Shown: positions 54,607 through 62,932 of the stretch, in pieces
Layout of the letters: every line of letters begins with the position of its first letter
How positions within the stretch are numbered: the first letter of the stretch is position 1
Assembly (NCBI RefSeq): GCF_042683165.1
Contig: NZ_JBHUIZ010000009.1
Location: forward strand, 1-64,000
Reading direction: 5' to 3'
Length of the DNA: 64,000 bases
From: Tigheibacillus halophilus
Lineage (GTDB): Bacteria > Bacillota > Bacilli > Bacillales > Amphibacillaceae
Translations under genes and position numbers: made by a program
Notes under the pieces: model-generated
Database searches by the model: none
Seen by the model: only the letters and a program-made list of their open reading frames with translations
What the model was told of the DNA's origin: nothing

Positions 54607-54642
54607 TAGGATTGTTGATATACCAACGTTTGCAAAGGTTTT

Positions 54643-54661
54643 TTGGTGCAAGTTGGTGCAA
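54643..54661 (+). repeat. Tandem TTGGTGCAA direct repeats near the attachment site
   Basis: TTGGTGCAA occurs at 54643-54651 and 54653-54661, one helical turn apart, between the rpsI stop and the recombinase. They may be recombinase arm or core binding sites. Confidence 0.5.
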
Positions 54662-54674
54662 ATTAACGTTAATC

Positions 54675-55715
54675 TTATAAAGCATTTAACAGATTTAAAG
54701 CATCGGCATCTTGCTGGTGCTTTTTTTCTGGCATTAATTCCAGATAATAATTTTGGGTTGTTTGGATGTTAATATGTCCTAACCGTTTCGATACATATGC
54801 AATATCAATATCTTGTGCAAACAAGAATGATGCATGCGTATCTCTTAATCCGTGAAACGTCGTTTTTTTAATGTCCAACTCCGTTAATAATTCGGCTAAT
54901 TGTTCGGATTGCTTAAAACCTCCAAAACTAAATATAAAGCCATTCTCTTTAACAGGAATTTTACGAATAAGCTCATACACTTCTTTGTTGATAGAAACAT
55001 CACGTTTTGCATTTTGTGTCTTTAAGGAAGTATCGCCAGAAGTAGGACTGATTGAATGTCTAACTTCTATTCCGTATTCATAAAGACTCTCTGAACGTAT
55101 TGCTAGTAGTTCTCCACGTCGCATACCAGTTTCTAATGCAAGTAATACAAGTACGTTGAATTCATCTTCAGGGTGCTGTAAAACGTAATTGCGCAGCTTC
55201 TTAAAATCTGTAATAGATAAAGCTTTATTTCGCTTCGGTGGGTTTTCTCCACGTGTTTTTACTAAACGAGCAAAATCGTTTGTAATATAACCACGGGCGT
55301 ATGCATCACGTAAAGATGTTTTAATTTTAAGAAGCACTTCATGTGTTGTTTTACGTGAATGTGTTTTCGCATACTCATCAACTTTCTTCTGAACAACAAT
55401 ATCATTCAAATGTTTTAATTGGATATCCTGAAATAAATTTCTAATGGTGCCTGAAGTACGAACATAATTCTGGAATGTCGTTTCTTTAACATCATTGACC
55501 TTCACAAGGTAAATCCAATTCTCAAAGAAGTCAGCAAATGTTGTTGTTCTGTGAGCAAGTTCTTTTCCTTCTCCTTTCGCTAATTCCATTTCTAGAGCCC
55601 AAAGATTTGCCTCTCGCTTTGTTGGAAAGGTTTGAGAAATCTTTTTATGTTGACCATTTTTGTATAAAGAAACCTGTGATCGGTATGACTTCCCTCTTTT
55701 TACTATACTAGCCAT
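54675..55715 (-). CDS. int: Tyrosine-type site-specific recombinase (integrase)
   Basis: A 346-residue phage-type integrase. An N-terminal arm-binding domain (about 1-55) and a core-binding domain (about 60-150) precede the catalytic domain with R199 (GMRRGE), H288 and R291 (HGLR), H314 (LGH) and the nucleophile Y323. The start at 55715 gives MASIVKRGKSYR with GAAGGGA upstream; an ATG six codons earlier lacks a ribosome site. It converges on rpsI, as expected for an attachment-site-linked integrase. Confidence 0.95.
   Translation of the reverse strand: MASIVKRGKSYRSQVSLYKNGQHKKISQTFPTKREANLWALEMELAKGEGKELAHRTTTFADFFENWIYLVKVNDVKETTFQNYVRTSGTIRNLFQDIQLKHLNDIVVQKKVDEYAKTHSRKTTHEVLLKIKTSLRDAYARGYITNDFARLVKTRGENPPKRNKALSITDFKKLRNYVLQHPEDEFNVLVLLALETGMRRGELLAIRSESLYEYGIEVRHSISPTSGDTSLKTQNAKRDVSINKEVYELIRKIPVKENGFIFSFGGFKQSEQLAELLTELDIKKTTFHGLRDTHASFLFAQDIDIAYVSKRLGHINIQTTQNYYLELMPEKKHQQDADALNLLNAL
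54698..54728 (+). terminator. Terminator after rpsI, inside the int 3' end
   Basis: An 11-bp stem with two G-T pairs (54698-54708 with 54712-54722, loop TCT) is followed by a T run on the plus strand. It lies within the last codons of int and would end the rplM-rpsI transcript. Confidence 0.8.
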
Positions 55716-55809
55716 GCTGTCAATTCCCTTCATAAAAATAGTTGATAGATGCTAGTTGAATACAACTGTATTGTATTCTCAAACTAGCATATTATCAATT
55801 AACAATAAG

Positions 55810-56007
55810 TTAAACAGATTGTTTTTCAATAAAATTAATTAAAGAATTCCTTGTGTATCGTTCTTGTCGACCAACCATGAAACGATCAAGTTCTCTATGT
55901 GGTCGTATATATTTATCAAATGATTTTGGGTCTATACCTAGAAATCGTGATGCTTGCTCTCGTGTTAACAGATACGGTAAATCCTGTGCTTTCCCAATGC
56001 TTTCCAT
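55810..56007 (-). CDS. xis: Excisionase-like small DNA-binding protein
   Basis: A 65-residue protein with an excisionase/MerR-type helix-turn-helix (LLTREQASRFLGIDPKSFDKYI) and a wing (FMVGRQERYTRNSL). It lies directly upstream of int in the same direction, the usual position of xis. The ATG at 56007 follows ATGGAGGC; an in-frame ATG at 56025 is in poorer context. Excision function is inferred. Confidence 0.75.
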   Translation of the reverse strand: MESIGKAQDLPYLLTREQASRFLGIDPKSFDKYIRPHRELDRFMVGRQERYTRNSLINFIEKQSV

Positions 56008-56272
56008 AAATGTGACTGCCTCCATTTTCTATTTTAAAACTAAATTGAAACTATCATTACTGTAACTTATAAGAACCAAGATTCTGCCCCAAAACTTATC
56101 CTAATCGAGAAATTTTTTAAGAAAGAATTACTTTTTATGAGAAAAGGAGGAGATTTCTTTAGCCTAACAGTTGATACATAAAGGTTTGAGAAACTTTTAT
56201 TCCTTTTCCGAAACACAATAAAATATTTTACGTATTTTAAATTAGTTCTTTGAACTAGTATTTGTCTAAAAG

Positions 56273-56413
56273 GTGGACAAGAGGAATGAGGAAGTTATTA
56301 AGTACGTGTTTGAATGTATTATGCAAAATGATACACTTAAGCTAAAGCGGCAGGTTAGTGAAAGAGTACAGATTTATCCTATTCAGCAATTGCGCAATAT
56401 TGTTGAACAATGA
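56273..56413 (+). CDS. Candidate 46-residue protein
   Basis: An open frame from GTG at 56273 to TGA at 56413, directly after an in-frame TAA. It encodes a charged, probably helical peptide (VDKRNEEVIKYVFECIMQND at the start). No good ribosome site is seen, so it may be a small gene, a remnant of a longer gene or chance. The rest of 56008-56482 holds only the divergent upstream regions of xis and the next gene. Confidence 0.3.
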   Translation: MDKRNEEVIKYVFECIMQNDTLKLKRQVSERVQIYPIQQLRNIVEQ

Positions 56414-56433
56414 ATGGGAAATATGTATATAAT
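56403..56433 (+). promoter_or_regulatory. Candidate promoter of the HEPN gene
   Basis: TTGAAC (56403-56408) is followed 17 bp later by TATATA (56426-56431) within TGTATATAAT. It lies 50 bp before the gene start. Confidence 0.55.
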
Positions 56434-56482
56434 AGAAAATTGAGCATTGTGAAATGAAAGGTTGCAAAGGGAGGGGAAAACC

Positions 56483-58294
56483 ATGAATTTTGAAGAAAAA
56501 GTTGATTATGCTAAAAATTATTCTTTATATATAATGAGAGAAGGTATTGATCTTTATTCCAATATTACGATAGTCAATTTAAGGTCATTGCTTTTGGATA
56601 TTCAAAATAGATTAGAAAATGCAACTCAAGAAGATCATCATTTTGGAATTAAATATCAAATCATTGAATCACGGAATTACTTAAAAGATAATTATTTTTT
56701 TAAAAACACTTTTCAAAAGGAAATAAATAAATTGAATTGTCAAATGAATAAATTTATGATTGCACTACATAAAAGAAAAAACATCTTGACTGAAGCAAAA
56801 TATTTAAAATTTGAAGTTACATCGCTAATGGCGAATATTAACAGTAGAAACATATTAAGCCTACTCAGTAATATGTTAAAAAGTACAATTTTCGATAATA
56901 GTTTTTCTAAACATGATTTAATCAAAGTTAAGTCACTATCTGCCGACTACTTAATAGAACTTCTTAACAGTGGATTTGAATTAGAAATAATTGAGGAAAA
57001 ATTAAAAGAAGCTCCCCAGGATTCCGTAACTAGTTCTTTTTTAAAGTATTTAACTATGTTTGATTCAAAACTGGCTGAATATACATATGTGTTTAAAATT
57101 AAAGGATTAAAAATATCTACATTCCCTATCCAAATAGGTGAGATCTTATTTTATAATCCTATTCGTGAAGATTTATTGATTCATCTCGAAAAACAACGAT
57201 TATTTGAATATGAAATGAACCTTATGTCCAAAGAAGATCGGGAATTACATCAAGAATGGCAATCTGTAAAAGGTGCTAGAGGCTATGAGTATATTGAATA
57301 TACTGATTGTCATGCGAGAATCTGTATAAAGGCATCCAGTGAAAAAGAAGGCGCAATTCTAGCTAAAAAGAAAATAGATATTATTGTTCAAGTTATAAAA
57401 CTTAAATATTCTATTGATAAAATCTTTGTAAGTGATCTCTATGTTACAAAGAATTCAATAAATGCTTTAACAAAACAAGCAAAAATTCGAAAGTCAAAGT
57501 TTACCGAAGTTAATTATTATCCTCAACAATTACAACAAGAAATTATAGCGGATCTTAAAAACCCTGATAGTCAACTTAATAATTATCTAACGTCTAATCA
57601 AGAAAATAAAGACTTTGCAAAAGCACTTCATTGGATTGATAAAGGGAAAGAAGAAACAAATAGTGAATTAAAATTAATTTATCATTGGATTTCCTTAGAA
57701 TTTTTAATAGGAAAGAAAAAAATAATTTATGATGTCCCCCGCCTACTAGTGTTGGTAACATTTTCAAATGAATTGATCTCAATTTATCATTATTTTAGAG
57801 AGAAGTTTTTTGGTGTCCTTTCCCAATATTCTTTACCTAGTGAGTTAAAGGATAAAAAGGAATTCAAAGAATTCCCTATAAAATTTTATCCAGATGACTT
57901 TGCGAATCAATTAATGGTATTAAAAAAATATTCTACAGACAAATACATTGATTATAAAATTGATAGCTTTTATAGGGCATATACTCAACCTAAATATCAA
58001 AAAAAAGTAATTCAAGATTTGGAACACAAATATAAAAATTTGCTTGGTAGAATAGCTAATATTCGAAATGATATAGTCCATAGTGGTTCAACCGGACAAA
58101 GGAACATCAAGGTTTACGCTTATTGGTTAGGCTATTCCAATTTGTTACTTATTAATGCATTAGTGTTTAAAGATAGAAAGTATAAAGATATATGGGATTA
58201 CCAATACGCAATAGAATTATATGAGGAAAGTAAGAAAAGGATGCAAAAGGGTGCTTGGATCAACATAATTAACCATTCAACTACAAGTCAATAA
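56483..58294 (+). CDS. Large protein with C-terminal HEPN-type motif
   Basis: A 603-residue protein with no membrane segment or signal peptide. Residues 1-200 are mostly helical and charged; about 205-310 look beta-rich. The C-terminal third holds IANIRNDIVHSG, in which R528 and H533 form the R-x4-H motif of HEPN ribonucleases; KLIYHWISLEFLIG around 395-410 fits an earlier helix of such a domain. HEPN proteins with long N-termini often act in phage defence or toxin systems; activity here is inferred. The ATG at 56483 follows GGGAGGGG. The next gene, in the same direction, may be a partner. Confidence 0.7.
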   Translation: MNFEEKVDYAKNYSLYIMREGIDLYSNITIVNLRSLLLDIQNRLENATQEDHHFGIKYQIIESRNYLKDNYFFKNTFQKEINKLNCQMNKFMIALHKRKNILTEAKYLKFEVTSLMANINSRNILSLLSNMLKSTIFDNSFSKHDLIKVKSLSADYLIELLNSGFELEIIEEKLKEAPQDSVTSSFLKYLTMFDSKLAEYTYVFKIKGLKISTFPIQIGEILFYNPIREDLLIHLEKQRLFEYEMNLMSKEDRELHQEWQSVKGARGYEYIEYTDCHARICIKASSEKEGAILAKKKIDIIVQVIKLKYSIDKIFVSDLYVTKNSINALTKQAKIRKSKFTEVNYYPQQLQQEIIADLKNPDSQLNNYLTSNQENKDFAKALHWIDKGKEETNSELKLIYHWISLEFLIGKKKIIYDVPRLLVLVTFSNELISIYHYFREKFFGVLSQYSLPSELKDKKEFKEFPIKFYPDDFANQLMVLKKYSTDKYIDYKIDSFYRAYTQPKYQKKVIQDLEHKYKNLLGRIANIRNDIVHSGSTGQRNIKVYAYWLGYSNLLLINALVFKDRKYKDIWDYQYAIELYEESKKRMQKGAWINIINHSTTSQ

Positions 58295-58411
58295 AGAAAT
58301 AAACAAGTATAGATATTTCTATAGAATTTTGAACAGGAGTATAGTTAGAAAATATTAGTAAGTAGTTACTTGCGGGAAGTATGGCTTAATGAAATTATGT
58401 ATGCAAAAGGG

Positions 58412-58420
58412 TGCTATAAT
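58412..58420 (+). promoter_or_regulatory. Extended -10 promoter before the membrane protein gene
   Basis: TGC-TATAAT at 58412-58420 is a good extended -10 element about 105 bp before the gene at 58525. No clear -35 box. The downstream gene may therefore be expressed independently of the HEPN gene. Confidence 0.5.
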
Positions 58421-58524
58421 AAAGGGGAATTTACAGAAGTAGACAGAAAAATAAGAAGGATATATTCAGATAATAATTTAAGGCTAGCTTTATAATATTT
58501 AACAATAGCAGGCAGGGGTAATAT

Positions 58525-59328
58525 ATGAATAATTCAATAACAATTGAGGTTGTGTATTTTTTTGATTTGTTCGAAAGTTTTATTAACATTGCACCTATCT
58601 CACTAGGAGAGTTTCTAACTTTTCTATCTTCAGTAATACTATTAGTAATTACTTGGAAATCAGTATCAAATGCAAAAAAAGCAAATGAAATCACCAAACA
58701 ATCACAACAACTACAAAGTAAACAATTTAAACTAAGTATCAAACCAGACTTGATTTTTGAGATTCCACCTATAGAATACACTCAAAGAGATAATAATAAA
58801 TCAAAAGTTAATAGCATAATAAATCCTGATCATACTTACTATATAAAAAACTTATCAAATAACATTTGCTACAATATCAGTGTAACAACTTTCATTTATT
58901 TGCCAGATGATGGGTGGGATAAATATTATTCATTTTTATATAACGAATTTGGCAAAGAAAAAGCTAGACCAAATATTGTTTCATATATAAAAATATATGC
59001 TTTACACACTACAAATAATTTAGAATGTACTATACCCTTTTATTATCATCATTTGAATATTATTGCTTATGATGGAACAATTAATTCTCCAGAATTATAT
59101 GTGTTCTTTAAATATGAAGACAAAACAAATGAAACTTATGAAGATTGTTTTCAACTGGTACAGACAGGGAAACATATTGGAAAATTTAATGGACCTGATG
59201 ATGTAGAACTTCACTTTAGTCCAGTACAACGGGAAAATAAAAAAATAAAAACAAAACTGTATGAACAAAAGAATAAATTAGAATCGGATTTCCCTAATAA
59301 GCCAGAATTACATTATTACAGCTTATAG
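58525..59328 (+). CDS. Membrane-anchored protein of unknown function
   Basis: A 267-residue protein with one predicted membrane segment (about 25-44, LGEFLTFLSSVILLVITW). A basic, probable coiled-coil stretch (about 45-75, rich in K, Q and E) and a beta-rich C-terminal domain with no recognised motif follow. Orientation and function are unknown. AGGGGTA precedes the ATG. It follows the HEPN gene by 230 bp in the same direction. Proteins of this plan are common in defence islands, but that link is inference. Confidence 0.65.
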   Translation: MNNSITIEVVYFFDLFESFINIAPISLGEFLTFLSSVILLVITWKSVSNAKKANEITKQSQQLQSKQFKLSIKPDLIFEIPPIEYTQRDNNKSKVNSIINPDHTYYIKNLSNNICYNISVTTFIYLPDDGWDKYYSFLYNEFGKEKARPNIVSYIKIYALHTTNNLECTIPFYYHHLNIIAYDGTINSPELYVFFKYEDKTNETYEDCFQLVQTGKHIGKFNGPDDVELHFSPVQRENKKIKTKLYEQKNKLESDFPNKPELHYYSL

Positions 59329-59585
59329 GCTATTTTAGGGTAAATGAATAATCTGAAAAATATACTTGAAAAAACGGGAGCTTTAGTTTAATCAGAAAAT
59401 TGACATCAACTTTGATATATGAATTGACACTGTTTTCCTATGTACAACATCTATTGTCTGATAAAAATTAAATGAACATTCGGATGTCAAAAAAACCCCA
59501 TTTAACCATTAATAGTTGAAATAAAAACAAAACTGACATATGCCAATTCATACGCCAGTTGAAATGTCATTTAATTAATATGCAT

Positions 59586-60404
59586 CTAATTAAATAATTC
59601 TAATTGTTGATTTTGATCCATAGAGGAATTAAATATGAATTTATCGAATTCCTCTAATGTAAAAACGTCAACTTCTTTTCTTAAGAGATTATACGCAAGC
59701 TTCTCATAATCTTTATCACGGTTTGTATTATTAATAATAACCTTTATTTCGTTATTAGTCTGTTTCTTAATATAAGACAAATCGTAAAGCAAACTTTTGA
59801 TTTCATTGTAGAATTTATTTTTTGCTTTATAGTCAAAAGAAATGGCTTTAAAAAGAATCTTATTACCGTTTATTTCAATAGTGAAATCAATTGGGCTTTG
59901 ATTAAAGTTATTTTTAATATCTGGATGACGATTAATTTTATTTTTTAAATAACTTGAACGTACCATTTTAGAAGCTAAACTTCTTACGCGATCTGGGGAT
60001 ATTCTTTCAGATTTTTTCTTATCATAATACAGATACATATCAATTAAATCATTAATATGACTTTGTAAAGATGAGTTATCACTGTTTAGCGCTCTAACTT
60101 CACTGAACTGAATTTGGTTAATAAAGTAGACTAATTCTTTTTTTAGAAAACCTTGATTATCTATCCCTTCGAGTTCAGAGGCGCGATTATTATTAAATTG
60201 GTAAGCTATAGATTCGAGTAATGCCTTTAATACATCTAGTTCGACTTCGTCGTCAAAACTTCTTATTCGAGATAAGTTTTTGGTTTTATAAAATTGAACA
60301 AATTTATTGTCTGGAACGTGAACCAGAATACCTACATTGATTGATTCTCCTCTTAGAATGTCTGGGATATAACTACATACTGCAAAATAAATAGGTTTAT
60401 CCAA
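59586..60404 (-). CDS. DUF3037-family protein
   Basis: A 272-residue protein. The N-terminus (YFAVCSYIPDILRGESINVG) matches the DUF3037 pattern, in which Y-x-P-D and R-G-E-x-x-N-V-G are conserved. The rest is charged with no known catalytic motif. It overlaps the end of the HipA-like reading frame by 8 bases, so the two are coupled. DUF3037 genes are remembered as neighbours of HipA-like kinase genes; the joint function is not established. Confidence 0.75.
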   Translation of the reverse strand: MDKPIYFAVCSYIPDILRGESINVGILVHVPDNKFVQFYKTKNLSRIRSFDDEVELDVLKALLESIAYQFNNNRASELEGIDNQGFLKKELVYFINQIQFSEVRALNSDNSSLQSHINDLIDMYLYYDKKKSERISPDRVRSLASKMVRSSYLKNKINRHPDIKNNFNQSPIDFTIEINGNKILFKAISFDYKAKNKFYNEIKSLLYDLSYIKKQTNNEIKVIINNTNRDKDYEKLAYNLLRKEVDVFTLEEFDKFIFNSSMDQNQQLELFN

Positions 60405-61218
60405 TTAACTCGCCTCCTTTCCAATCAGGACATTGATCTTTTAATAAAAGTAATAATTCATCTGTGCTACTTATTCTATGCCAAAGAAACTCTTTTAATG
60501 CATCTCGATCTTTGACATTTAATTCCCATTCATCCGGTATTTGTTCGAAACACCAATTTATGTCACCAGCTGTAATTTCTGAAATTTTGTTTTGAATTTT
60601 ATTAAAAGGACTATTTCCATTAACGTATTTTAATAATACCCTATAATTCTGTCCATGAAAATCTCTAACTAAACAAATAGGTTCTTTCTGAATCTTTGAT
60701 AATTCATCTTTATCCCATAGCACACCTAATTTAAAAGGATGACTGTGATCTATAGCTAATATTTTCCTCTCTTTTAGATCTATTAATAAATTTCAAAGAT
60801 TTTGAGTTCTATCATTGTTATAAATAATTTGGTCAAACATTATTATAGAAGGTATATCGTCTTGATTTTGAACAATATTAATTAATGGTGGCTGAACTGA
60901 CGGCTGCGACTTTTTAATGAATTCACTACCAAAATGTATTCCGGGAGTAATATTGTTTCGCTGAAGTATTGGATCTGCATCGATTGCATTTTGGTCAATT
61001 TTTATAAGTGCCGCATCAGGTATTGGGACGTCCAAAAGCTTAGCTAGTTTATAACAGACAAATTCATTAATTAACACTTTCGGGCCGTCTACATTCCCAA
61101 TGGTTTTTACAACATAAAAACCCCTCTCAGTTTGAAATAACAGAGGGTCAGTTTTTCCATTTTGCATTTCTTTTTCTAATTTCAATATATTATATGTTGG
61201 AATATTAAATTTGTTCAA
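60397..61218 (-). pseudogene. HipA-like kinase gene interrupted by one in-frame TGA
   Basis: One reading frame of 274 codons (273 sense or interrupted codons plus the stop) runs from TTG at 61218 (after AAGGTG) to the stop at 60397, broken only by TGA at 60793-60795 (codon 142). Before it is IIYNNDRTQNL and after it NLLIDLKERKILAIDHSHPF. Together these make the N-x-DR-x-x-N-x-x-N-L-L catalytic loop and the IDH metal motif of HipA-type kinases. A single base change (for example GGA to TGA) explains the break. The upstream piece encodes 141 residues. The downstream part (ATG-less; first usual start GTG/TTG near 60723) lacks the catalytic loop. A sequencing error or readthrough remains possible. 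Confidence 0.8.
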
Positions 61219-61228
61219 ATTAACACCT

Positions 61229-61429
61229 TCAATTTTTTCTTCGAATCTGGTTGTTGGTACGATTAATTAAGAAGGGTTTTGACTGACTAGCATCAATGAC
61301 CCATGTTTTACCTATCTTTTTAGCTGATATTTTGCCCTTTGAGCATAAATTTTTGATATAGCCAGGAGATAGCCCCCATAATTTTGATGCTTCAGATACT
61401 CCTATAACGGACTTTAGAGGATTGGTCAT
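61229..61429 (-). CDS. Small helix-turn-helix DNA-binding protein
   Basis: A 66-residue protein with a MerR/excisionase-type HTH (GVSEASKLWGLSPGYIKNLC, then KISAKKIGKTWVID). The ATG at 61429 follows TTGGAGGC; an in-frame ATG at 61441 overlaps that site. It ends 10 bp before the HipA-like frame, so it is first in an HTH-kinase-DUF3037 operon and probably the operon's regulator. Confidence 0.8.
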   Translation of the reverse strand: MTNPLKSVIGVSEASKLWGLSPGYIKNLCSKGKISAKKIGKTWVIDASQSKPFLINRTNNQIRRKN

Positions 61430-61461
61430 TAGAGCCTCCAATTATGTAGTAATTTTTCCCT

Positions 61462-61490
61462 ATTATACAGTGTGCGTTATCGCATGTAAA
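61462..61490 (-). promoter_or_regulatory. Promoter with embedded inverted repeat for the HTH-kinase operon
   Basis: On the minus strand TTTACA (61490-61485) and TATAAT (61467-61462) are 17 bp apart. Between them the inverted repeat TGCG-N4-CGCA (61473-61484) is placed where a repressor would block polymerase, most simply the HTH protein itself. Confidence 0.7.
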
Positions 61491-61571
61491 TAATAAATTA
61501 GTGTTTCGTCCAAAAAATGTGAATCCTTTCTTTCTATTAATGACATGTTATCTGTTAGTGTACTTTATTAG

Positions 61572-62281
61572 CTATATACTAATAGGGTCATAACTTAAAG
61601 GTTTAGGCGCGAGTAACTTGCGAATTTCCTCTTGGCCGAATGCTTGATGATAAAAGACACCGCTCTCTTGATCCCACACTGTATCTTTGTTTGGAAAATG
61701 AAGAATAACATCACTATCCTTGTGAAAGGCAGTGTAAGTTTTATTCCATATCTTCCTATTATCACTTAGGATTCTTGATACTGTTGATTGTGAAACTGCT
61801 ATCCCCGTGTGATTTAATAGTTTTGTTATAAGTGGACTTCCGATATCGGGTCCCTTCGCTAGGTATATTTCTTTTATTTTTCTTTTTAAATAGTTATTTC
61901 TTCTACTTTGATCACTTTTTATATCCTTATTTTTAATCCATTTATAATAGCCGCTGGTTGATACTTTAAGTAATTCACTCATCTTGCTAATAGGAAATTC
62001 TTCTCGATGTTCATGGATAAATTCAAATATGGATTCTGTGTTATTTTCCAGGTATCTGCTTTCCTTAAGAATTCGATTTTCTTCCTCAATGCTATGGATA
62101 TATTTTTCTATCGAATTCTTTTTGCTACCACTAGGGAAAAATACATTTTTTTCGTACATTTTCACACCCACCTTTGTAAAGCATGGAGAGCCCGGGCAAC
62201 TTCCGTGACTTTTTTATCTTCATCTAAAAATAGTTTGACTGCTGCTTTTGTTTTAAATAATTTACTGTAATGTTTCCCCAA
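61572..62281 (-). pseudogene. Decayed IS3-family transposase (orfA/orfB remnant)
   Basis: From TTG at 62281 a 39-residue frame (MGKHYSKLFKTKAAVKLFLD at the start) matches the orfA helix-turn-helix of IS3-family elements and stops at 62162. A frame change, explained by a duplicated TG, leads into a 199-codon frame (GTG 62171 to 61572). This holds the orfA leucine-zipper end (IEKYIHSIEEENRILKES) and the orfB start with HTH_21-like KMSELLKVSTSGYYKWIKNK. The integrase (DDE) domain is missing; the last ~45 residues are unrelated to it. A candidate left inverted repeat TGTCAAAAAAGTGTACA lies near 62319-62335. Confidence 0.75.
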
Positions 62282-62782
62282 GTTAATATTCCTTTCTTTC
62301 AAAAAACGTCAATTTTATTGTACACTTTTTTGACAAGTTTACTATATTAGACTTGGATTTAGTGGTTTTATCCCCGTAATTTAGTGTGTATTTTATGGCT
62401 GATAAGAAATCAATTTTTTGATCTAAATTAAATGGTAAGATGAATTTAGAGGAAATGGGTTTACGTGTTATAAGTGGAATCAAATTAATCTAATTTATAA
62501 GGAATGGATATAAGGGTGAAAAGGAAAAAAGGGTGATATTACAGATGATTACCCAAGGGGTTGAATAATAAATGGTAAATAATTACTTATTATTAGATAA
62601 TAAAAGTATGTATACAAACCATATAAACAGACTGTTAAAAATAGATTGGATAAGTTGAAGGTGGAGAAGAAAGAGGTAAATAGCGATTGGAGATGGGGAA
62701 AAGATATTTAGAATAAGCCTCAATCCAAAAAATTGGATAAGACTTCATTGATTGGTAGTTAGATATAACACAAAAGATTGCC

Positions 62783-62808
62783 CCTCTATGGAATATAGAG
62801 GTTTTTTT
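62783..62808 (+). terminator. Intrinsic terminator in the island
   Basis: CCTCTAT (62783-62789) pairs with ATAGAGG (62795-62801), followed by seven T residues. It shields the downstream RHH genes. Nothing else recognisable lies between 62340 and 62870. Confidence 0.8.
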
Positions 62809-62874
62809 ATTTAGGCAGAAAAGGCCAAAAGGCGATAGTGTAGGCGAATGGAAAGTAAGTAGTACCAATAGGGA

Positions 62875-62922
62875 ACAAATAAGGAGACAAATGCGTTGCA
62901 GTTGTCTTACAAATAAGGAGAC
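62875..62922 (+). repeat. Duplicated ribosome-binding segment
   Basis: ACAAATAAGGAGAC occurs at 62875-62888 and again at 62909-62922, 34 bp apart. Each copy carries AAGGAG and lies before an in-frame ATG of the same gene (62891 and 62933). Confidence 0.7.
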
Positions 62923-62932
62923 GAGACGTACC

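Noticed and set aside
58241..58415. ATGCAAAAGGGTGCT repeated at 58241-58255 and 58401-58415
   Set aside because: A single 15-bp repeat in AT-rich DNA, once in coding sequence and once over a promoter; chance cannot be excluded and no function is suggested.
60793..60795. Selenocysteine at the TGA in the HipA-like frame
   Set aside because: The family has no selenocysteine at this position, no SECIS-like hairpin is evident directly downstream, and a glycine-like codon mutated by one base is simpler.
61572..62281. Programmed -1 frameshift joining the IS3 frames
   Set aside because: The frame break lies near the orfA helix-turn-helix rather than near the orfA end, there is no slippery A-run at the junction, and a TG duplication explains it; the DDE domain is missing anyway.
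62283..62483. A 66-codon minus-strand frame upstream of the IS3 remnant
   Set aside because: It overlaps the candidate IS end, has no ribosome site and low-complexity composition; probably chance.
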